Positions 33,715 to 39,372 of a DNA stretch of 39,372 bases are shown piece by piece (positions within the stretch are counted from its first letter, which is position 1; the number at the start of each line of letters is the position of its first letter). Origin of the DNA: JBKBKN01 sp046294625. GTDB lineage: Bacteria; Bacteroidota; Bacteroidia; M30B66. Made by a program: the position numbers and the translations under genes. The notes below the pieces were generated by a model. The model did no database searches and had not been told where the DNA came from. It saw nothing but the letters and a program-made list of their open reading frames with translations. The DNA is taken from the NCBI GenBank assembly GCA_046294625.1, contig JBKBKN010000025.1, forward strand, positions 1-39,372. Reading direction: 5' to 3'.

Positions 33715-35652
33715 TTAAGATGCATCTACCCACCTTCCATGATCTTTAATTAGCTGTATTAATTCATCTACTGCATGCTCAGAATTCACGTTTCTTTTCA
33801 CCACTTCTTTACCTTTGTATAGTGTGATTTTACCTACTCCTGTTCCAACATAGCCAAAGTCTGCATCTGCCATTTCGCCCGGTCCATTCACAATACATCC
33901 CATGATGCCAATTTTCACTCCTTTCAAATGATTGGTTTTAGCTCTAATCTTAGCTGTTGTTTCTTGCAAATCAAACAAAGTTCTGCCGCAAGAAGGACAA
34001 GAAATGTATTCGGTTTTTGAAATCCGTGTTCGTGTTGCTTGCAGAATGCCAAAGGTGGTGAAGTTAGCCTCTTTGATTTGACTTGAAGAATGACCATTAC
34101 TAATCATCAATCCATCTCCAATTCCATCTACAAGTAAGGCTCCTGCATCTGTTGAGGAGAATAGCTGAAATAGGTCTTCACTTAACCCTGAGTAGTTAAG
34201 TTTAATCACAACCGGATTTTTAATTTCCATATTGATGGCACGCATCACAAATTCTCTGATTGCATGTATATTAAGAATATTTTTCGAAGAAATCAGTAGC
34301 ACAAAATGTGGAGCAAGCGATTTAATCTTGTGAAAAAGCGTATCTTCTGCCTGGTCAACATCGACTTGAAGGAAATTAATTTCCTTATTGATATCATACT
34401 GCCCTAACTCATCTATTTTAAAAAGGGGCACATGACTATCCTTATTTGCTTCATAGTTCGCTACATCTTGTATAATGTGAAGGGTGCCAGGTATTTCGAA
34501 ATCAATTGACTTTTTTCCCACATATACATAATCACATGCAAAATCGGTTATGTTCCATTTATCCAAAGGAACGCTGTAATGATAACCAACTTTAAATAAT
34601 GCAGATGGCTTGCTCAGATCATCTTCAGACAAATCTGCAATAACAACAGGCACATGCTCACCTCCTAAATTTTTTACAGCGATTGCATCTCTCCTGTTGT
34701 AGCTGAAAGGGTCTATAGGAATGGGATTTACTTCTGCAATGCGTGCCTGTTGATGACGCTGATTGTACCTTTCAGCCAAAGCTTTGGCTACAGGTATTTC
34801 AAATTCAGGCTCTTCGGTAAGAGAAACCCTAATAGTATCGCCAAGGCCATCTTCGAGCAAAGTACCAATCCCAACCGCTGATTTAATTCGCCCATCGAGT
34901 CCATCACCGGCTTCCGTAACCCCTAAATGCAAGGGATAATTCATTCCTTCTTGAATCATCCTATTGACTAATAATCGATAAGCTTGCACCATCACCTGAG
35001 GGTTGCTTGCTTTCATAGACAGCACAATCTCATGATAGTTTTCGTCGCGACAAATGTGGAGAAACTCCATTGCCGATTCCACCATTCCCTGAGGCGTATC
35101 GCCATAGCGGCTAAGTATGCGATCTGACAATGAACCGTGATTGGTGCCAATTCGCATCGCTGTTCCATATTCTTTGCAGATTTTCACCAAAGGAAGAAAT
35201 CGTTCTCTGATTCTGTCGAGTTCGGCTTGATAGCTGGCATCGGTGTAGTCTATCTGTTCAAACTTCTTTTTGTCGGCGTAATTTCCCGGATTAACCCTAA
35301 CTTTTTCTACCAAGCGTGCTGCTAACTCTGCAGCATTGGGAGTGAAATGTATATCGGCTACAAGCGGAGTGTTAAATCCTGCAGCTCTTAATTCTTTTTT
35401 GATTACTTCCAAATTTTGCGCTTCTTTGATGCTTGGTGCGGTGATTCTTACCAGTTCGCAGCCGGCTTCAATCATGCGAATGGATTGTGCCACGGTGGCT
35501 TGGGTATCCATGGTGTCGGTTGTGGTCATGCTTTGCACCCTGATTGGATGATGCCCACCGATTCCGATTTCACCTATGCTCACTGCACGGGTTTTAAATC
35601 TTGAATAATTAAAGAGACTGTTGCAATAAGCCTCAGATAGCGTTTTGTTCAC
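33715..35652 (-). CDS. ispG: 4-hydroxy-3-methylbut-2-en-1-yl diphosphate synthase, long form
   Basis: Iron-sulfur enzyme of the MEP isoprenoid pathway, converting MEcPP to HMBPP. About 645 residues versus ~370 in E. coli. The TIM-barrel domain (HPIRVQSMTTTDTMD, GCELVRITAPS, VADIHFTPNAAELAA, VRVNPGNYAD) is separated from the 4Fe-4S reductase domain by a large insert (about 280-530), as in Bacteroidota, Chlamydia and plants. The cluster cysteines are C552 and C555 (SCPSCGRT) and C586 (IMGCIVNGPGE). The frame extends to a TTG at 35673, but that codon overlaps a promoter box. GTG at 35652, giving MNKTLSEAYCNSL, agrees with the family N-terminus as I know it. Monocistronic with its own terminator. 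Confidence 0.94.
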   Translation of the reverse strand: MNKTLSEAYCNSLFNYSRFKTRAVSIGEIGIGGHHPIRVQSMTTTDTMDTQATVAQSIRMIEAGCELVRITAPSIKEAQNLEVIKKELRAAGFNTPLVADIHFTPNAAELAARLVEKVRVNPGNYADKKKFEQIDYTDASYQAELDRIRERFLPLVKICKEYGTAMRIGTNHGSLSDRILSRYGDTPQGMVESAMEFLHICRDENYHEIVLSMKASNPQVMVQAYRLLVNRMIQEGMNYPLHLGVTEAGDGLDGRIKSAVGIGTLLEDGLGDTIRVSLTEEPEFEIPVAKALAERYNQRHQQARIAEVNPIPIDPFSYNRRDAIAVKNLGGEHVPVVIADLSEDDLSKPSALFKVGYHYSVPLDKWNITDFACDYVYVGKKSIDFEIPGTLHIIQDVANYEANKDSHVPLFKIDELGQYDINKEINFLQVDVDQAEDTLFHKIKSLAPHFVLLISSKNILNIHAIREFVMRAINMEIKNPVVIKLNYSGLSEDLFQLFSSTDAGALLVDGIGDGLMISNGHSSSQIKEANFTTFGILQATRTRISKTEYISCPSCGRTLFDLQETTAKIRAKTNHLKGVKIGIMGCIVNGPGEMADADFGYVGTGVGKITLYKGKEVVKRNVNSEHAVDELIQLIKDHGRWVDAS

Positions 35653-35670
35653 GTTGTTATGATTTTGAAG

Positions 35671-35678
35671 CAAAAGTA
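35671..35678 (-). promoter_or_regulatory. ispG promoter -7 box
   Basis: The minus strand reads TACTTTTG (TAnnTTTG), 18 bases before the GTG at 35652. It overlaps the alternative TTG start at 35673, which it therefore rules against. Confidence 0.6.
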
Positions 35679-35883
35679 ATGATACACACTACAACAGAAG
35701 CATTACCTTATGGTTTATTGTCAATGTTATTTTCATCTGCATATAATTTTCTTTTTATGACCCCGATAATCACTTGAAGATATCACATCGTTGAAAAATC
35801 ATCGTGCTGTTTAATTCTTAAGTTTTCTCGATGGACTTCATTGTATGTGCCAAGCTCTAAGAAAATAATTTAACGAACCAGTC

Positions 35884-35927
35884 ATAAAAAAACCGCTTCA
35901 GTTGATCTAAGTCTTCTGAAGCGGTTT
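35884..35927 (-). terminator. Intrinsic terminator of the 621-residue T9SS gene
   Basis: A 12-bp perfect stem: AAACCGCTTCAG (35890-35901) pairs with CTGAAGCGGTTT (35916-35927), with a 14-base loop. Read on the minus strand, the arm ending CGGTTT continues into a run of T. It lies 22 bases beyond the gene's stop. The 276-base gap to ispG otherwise shows only the ispG promoter. Confidence 0.88.
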
Positions 35928-35949
35928 GATTCTTACAATAAAATCATGA

Positions 35950-37815
35950 TTATTTCACTACAACGAATTTTTTGGTCACTTCATGTTGGCCATTTATAAG
36001 TTGAATAAAATAAACACCGGTTTCGAGTTTAGAAGTTGGTATTTGCAGATTTGCATTATTAGCTATGTTAAAATTCATTTCTGAAGCCACAATTCTTCCC
36101 TGCATATCTGAAATTCTATACTCTAATCGGTTACCGGTAATGCCTTTAAGACTAACGTACATAAAATCTTTAGCCGGATTGGGATGCAATGACACGTTAA
36201 ACTCATTGTTCAGCTCTGCAACGTGGAGTGTTTGGTCAAAATTCATGTTAATGGCCGGCTTACGGTTAATGCCTCTAAACCAGGCAATATTTTGATTTGT
36301 TCCAAAAGGACCAAATATCCTGGCTCCATTATCATCATCTCCGGTCGATGCTCTAAATACAATTCTTCCCGTGTTATCTGCATTGCCTACACTTACTAAG
36401 TAGATCTTTTCTGCTTCCAATATCACATCCAAATCGAGCTTGATAGTAACGTAATTGGAAGCATTACCGGTATTCACATCACTTGATTTAATTTGATAAA
36501 ATGTTTGGCCTAGATTAACCAATTCATTAGCTGCTTCCCATATTTCCACAATTACTTCTTTACCAACTGTAGTTCCCGGAGCAAATGCCACATTTACTGC
36601 TTTCAGCAATGCTTCACTACGAATACTAAAAAAATTAGCTAATTTATGCTCATTGAAAGGAGGATTAGTGCCGCCGTTCCAATCCAAAATGGCATTGATA
36701 GAGCCAACAGAAGCATATATCTTTTCATCAATTCTGAAATTGCTGGTTTTGGTATTGTTGGTTGGAAACTCATCCGAACCCGCCGAAGCAGTAACCGTAA
36801 ACTCAACCGAGTAGTTATTAATGTTCGTCGGGGTGAAATTTGCATTATGCCAGATTAAAACAGTGTCTTGTGACGAAAGCGTTTGTGCCGGAAAATTTCC
36901 ACTATTCACGGTATTATTGCCTTCTTTAATTTCGTATGACACCGTGAATGTTTGTGCTTGTGTACCATTGTTTACGACTTCAGCGCCGAGCACTAATGGC
37001 ACTGTTTGTTGTTGAGGAATTACGGTAAACTGAAAGTCGTTGATGATATCGTGATGGTAAACTTTGTTGAGAATCAAATCAACCTCCGGTGCATTGAAAA
37101 TTCTTAAATCATCGATAAACCAGCCATAGGCCGTATAATCGATTGCTTGCCCGCGTAATTGCCCATCCCAAAAAAATCTCAACTGCATATTTTCCAAATC
37201 AGCACCTTGTGGAATGTGCGGAAATACATTGAATCTTCTTGTTGATGGATTAGCATAGGCACTTCCACCATTGTTGGTCAATCGCTCTATATCATCATTG
37301 CTGCCAATGGTGATCCAGCTAACTCCATTGTTAAAGCTCACCTGCACAGCCTGAAACTCAAAAAATCGTGCACCGAATTGCTTAAATTCAAACACCACAT
37401 TCCCATCGCCAATATTGATAGGATTGTTGTAGGTTGCCGTAAAGGGTCCGGCGTTTAAAGTAGTAGGCGGCGTAGCGGTTGGATTTCCATTCTGAAATCG
37501 AAGATAGTTGCCCCCGCTTGTCGAGTTGATAGGGGTATTGAAAAACCATGTGCCACCAGTACTCACTATACTGAAACCATTGAGCACTCCTAAACCTGTT
37601 GGTCCACTTAATGTCCAATCTGATGGATTGTCGAAATTGTTTTCCCAAACATTATTTCGCTGAGTCGCTGCAATATTTTGTATTGACTCGGACACCATTT
37701 CAGGAGTATAACTTTTGGCAATACCTTCAGTTGAATGATCGAAATGAAGGGTCTCATTTTGGGCTAACAAGAAAGAAAACGCGAATAGTAATGCGCCGGT
37801 AAAAAACTTTTTCAT
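35950..37815 (-). CDS. T9SS-secreted protein with jelly-roll-like and CARDB-like regions
   Basis: 621 residues. The signal peptide is about 1-18 (MKKFFTGALLFAFSFLLAQ). Residues ~57-245 look like a carbohydrate-binding/MAM-like jelly roll: WENNFDNPSDWTL, NYLRFQNGNP, VVFEFKQFGARFFEFQ, VSFNNGVSWITIG and YGWFIDDLRIFNAPEVDL. Residues ~250-370 resemble a CARDB/Ig-like module (VVNNGTQAQTFTVSYEIKEG, FPTNNTKTSNF). The last ~80 residues are a T9SS sorting domain (SLHPNPAKDFMYVSL, YRISDMQGRIV, LETGVYFIQL, tail KKFVVVK). No protease or hydrolase site was recognised. It is probably a surface-bound or released protein; substrate unknown. Monocistronic, with a clear terminator after it. Confidence 0.85.
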   Translation of the reverse strand: MKKFFTGALLFAFSFLLAQNETLHFDHSTEGIAKSYTPEMVSESIQNIAATQRNNVWENNFDNPSDWTLSGPTGLGVLNGFSIVSTGGTWFFNTPINSTSGGNYLRFQNGNPTATPPTTLNAGPFTATYNNPINIGDGNVVFEFKQFGARFFEFQAVQVSFNNGVSWITIGSNDDIERLTNNGGSAYANPSTRRFNVFPHIPQGADLENMQLRFFWDGQLRGQAIDYTAYGWFIDDLRIFNAPEVDLILNKVYHHDIINDFQFTVIPQQQTVPLVLGAEVVNNGTQAQTFTVSYEIKEGNNTVNSGNFPAQTLSSQDTVLIWHNANFTPTNINNYSVEFTVTASAGSDEFPTNNTKTSNFRIDEKIYASVGSINAILDWNGGTNPPFNEHKLANFFSIRSEALLKAVNVAFAPGTTVGKEVIVEIWEAANELVNLGQTFYQIKSSDVNTGNASNYVTIKLDLDVILEAEKIYLVSVGNADNTGRIVFRASTGDDDNGARIFGPFGTNQNIAWFRGINRKPAINMNFDQTLHVAELNNEFNVSLHPNPAKDFMYVSLKGITGNRLEYRISDMQGRIVASEMNFNIANNANLQIPTSKLETGVYFIQLINGQHEVTKKFVVVK

Positions 37816-37982
37816 AATCTCTTAAATTATTAAGCGTTTGAAAAATAAATGTAATTGCAAAATAAAAAACAATCTTGCCAAACAAATCCAGTTTATCCAT
37901 GTCTCAATTAGCTTATTAACAAAATTTTAATCTTTTTTTTAGTCGCAGCGAAATTTTGCCATCTATGCTAATAAGGACAAAT

Positions 37983-39372
37983 CTAAATTTCCTGCATTTC
38001 AGTACCACCACTGCCCGGCTCTCGGCGCTGTGAACCTCGACGACGGAAAAAGCTAAAATCTGGCTCACCAAATTTCCAAACCAAATTTACCCTTGCATAT
38101 CGTACTTCCCACCTGCGCGACAAGTCTTGAATGAAAAACTGATCCTGATAAAAGGTACCAAATCGCTTGGTATTGAACATATCGCTGATGGTGAAACTTG
38201 CGTCAAAGTGTTTGTTAAACTTCTTATTTATAGAAAGATCGGCATAATAAATTTCAATCAACTGACCCTGTGGAATAAAACGGGGTGCTTCATAGCTCCC
38301 ATTGAGCTGAAAAGACCAGTTTTTAGGGAGTCGAAGCGAGTAGATCAATTTAGCATTCCAACTCCAGCCCTGGTTGGAGATTACCTGATTGTTTTGTTCT
38401 GCACGAATATCAGTGTAAAAAACATGGGTATTCAGCGTGAAATCCATGAATTTTACCGGGATGAATTTGAGTGTATTTTCCCATCCATAATTTACGCTAC
38501 TGGTTCCATTGATGAAAGTACCAATCAACACTTCTGGATCTTCGGGCGATGGAAAATAGAAGTTGGTAATTTTATCGGTGGTTTGTCTTAGATATAACGA
38601 TGTCAAGGCACTACCCTTTTCTACCATTTTGCTGTAATTAATCTCTGCGAGATTGATAAATTCAGGAGCAAGCACCGGATTTCCGATTTGAACACTTTGC
38701 CGGTCGGCATACATGATAAAGGGTATGAGCTGCATAAAACCAGGTCTTCCGATTTTTCTGGAGAAATTTACCTGCATTTCGCCCTTCTTCTCAAACTTCC
38801 GCGATAGATACAAACTCGGGAAAAATGCTTTTTCAAGATTATTAAATCCTTGCGGATAAATAAACTCAAATCGACCTTCACGATCGGTCATTTGCCCAAC
38901 AAAATAAGTTTGCTCAAATCGAACACCAGCCTGATAGGCAATTTTTCTCCAGGTGCTGGAGTAGTTTACATATGCCGCTGTTACCAAATCATCGATACGA
39001 AAAGCATTGGATAGTGTGGAATCAAAAACATAGCTATCAAACGCATGATCGAAATTAAAGACTCTGAACTCAGAATTACTTAACTTATACGCTGCTCGAG
39101 CACCTAATTCAAGTTTGGTTGTATCTGTTATGGGGTTTACAAAATCCAATTGCCAAATTCCGAAATTTGCTGTTCTGTATCCTTTATTATCTTGCCTTTG
39201 CGGCTGATTGGGCAAAAGCGTCCCATCTGGCTGAAAATTTCGCGTGGTAAACAAAGAATTATTTTGATTCTCAGATGAAATAAAAGAAATATCTGAAGTT
39301 AATTCCTTGCCTTCTTTGGGAAAGTTGTGGGTAAACAATAATTGGGCATTATAAGTATTCCAAGTGGTGCGT
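37983..39372 (-). CDS. TonB-dependent receptor-like outer-membrane beta-barrel, 3' part only
   Basis: The C-terminal ~460 residues of an outer-membrane barrel; the frame stays open to the window edge (NTYNAQLLFTHNFPKEGKEL), so the start, plug and signal peptide lie beyond it. The alternating aromatic strands fit the 'outer membrane beta-barrel protein' family of Bacteroidota TonB-receptor-like proteins: WQLDFVNPI, FPSLYLSRKFEKKGEMQVNFSRKIGRPGF, LAPEFINLAEINY and LRLPKNWSFQLNGSYEAP. The end, KFGEPDFSFFRRRGSQRREPG, is basic, as is common in this family. It would transport or bind an unidentified ligand. The TTG at 39338 is not a real start. Confidence 0.85.
   Translation of the reverse strand, partial: RTTWNTYNAQLLFTHNFPKEGKELTSDISFISSENQNNSLFTTRNFQPDGTLLPNQPQRQDNKGYRTANFGIWQLDFVNPITDTTKLELGARAAYKLSNSEFRVFNFDHAFDSYVFDSTLSNAFRIDDLVTAAYVNYSSTWRKIAYQAGVRFEQTYFVGQMTDREGRFEFIYPQGFNNLEKAFFPSLYLSRKFEKKGEMQVNFSRKIGRPGFMQLIPFIMYADRQSVQIGNPVLAPEFINLAEINYSKMVEKGSALTSLYLRQTTDKITNFYFPSPEDPEVLIGTFINGTSSVNYGWENTLKFIPVKFMDFTLNTHVFYTDIRAEQNNQVISNQGWSWNAKLIYSLRLPKNWSFQLNGSYEAPRFIPQGQLIEIYYADLSINKKFNKHFDASFTISDMFNTKRFGTFYQDQFFIQDLSRRWEVRYARVNLVWKFGEPDFSFFRRRGSQRREPGSGGTEMQEI

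Noticed and set aside
38127..38591. 154-codon + strand frame near the right edge
   Set aside because: Antisense to the TonB-type barrel, whose strand pattern and C-terminus are clear.
39336..39338. TTG as a start for the last gene
   Set aside because: The frame remains open and family-like to the window edge, so the gene is truncated by the window, not started here.

Overview
The window comes from a Bacteroidota chromosome. Four proteins end in type IX secretion (T9SS) sorting domains. IspG is the long, insert-containing form, and MurF and alanine racemase are fused. There is a FISUMP-domain protein and a SusC/TonB-type outer-membrane barrel. Most promoters I can place carry the Bacteroidota -7 box TAnnTTTG rather than a sigma70 -10. 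Shine-Dalgarno sequences are essentially absent. I cannot resolve genus or family. There is no phage, insertion sequence, CRISPR array or rRNA.

Layout. 64-2679 (-) is alaS, divergent from a + strand serine/PLP operon (2859-6819): serC, serA, a DUF1015 protein and a YggS-type PLP-binding protein. A membrane-anchored OmpH/Skp-like protein follows (6939-7580). A perfect 20-bp-stem terminator separates it from tRNA-Leu(GAG) on the - strand (7644-7727). 7830-10400 (-) is a large secreted Asp-box (BNR) protein. 10527-11579 (+) is an AlkB-type alkane monooxygenase whose stop codon overlaps that of a convergent RsmB-like rRNA methyltransferase (11576-12784). 12914-17733 is a surface-polysaccharide-like group: two GT4 glycosyltransferases, an SDR oxidoreductase and a polytopic membrane protein. 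17891-21365 (+) is a three-gene secreted/envelope unit: a small T9SS protein, a FISUMP protein and a thioredoxin-fold protein with a WCxxS site. 21825-24920 (-) is tdk plus murF-alr. 25013-29278 (+) is a tight run: a conserved hypothetical, rsmI, a secreted hypothetical, an O-methyltransferase and hutI. 29354-33274 (-) is a 1306-residue T9SS protein built from ~165-residue tandem repeats. Then come ispG (33715-35652, -), another T9SS protein (35950-37815, -) and the 3' part of a TonB-dependent receptor-like barrel that runs off the right edge.

How the genes fit together. The first operon makes phosphoserine (SerA, SerC). It contains no serB, but does contain a DUF1015 protein with a DGHHR motif, a family linked to serine kinases; this is the best functional lead in the window. 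The envelope theme recurs: T9SS substrates, Skp-like chaperone, polysaccharide enzymes, MurF-Alr and a TonB barrel. Promoter placement changes several gene starts (alaS, rsmB-like, the 17.7-kb membrane protein, ispG). In three cases the -7 box lies only 4-5 bases before the ATG, which predicts leaderless mRNAs.
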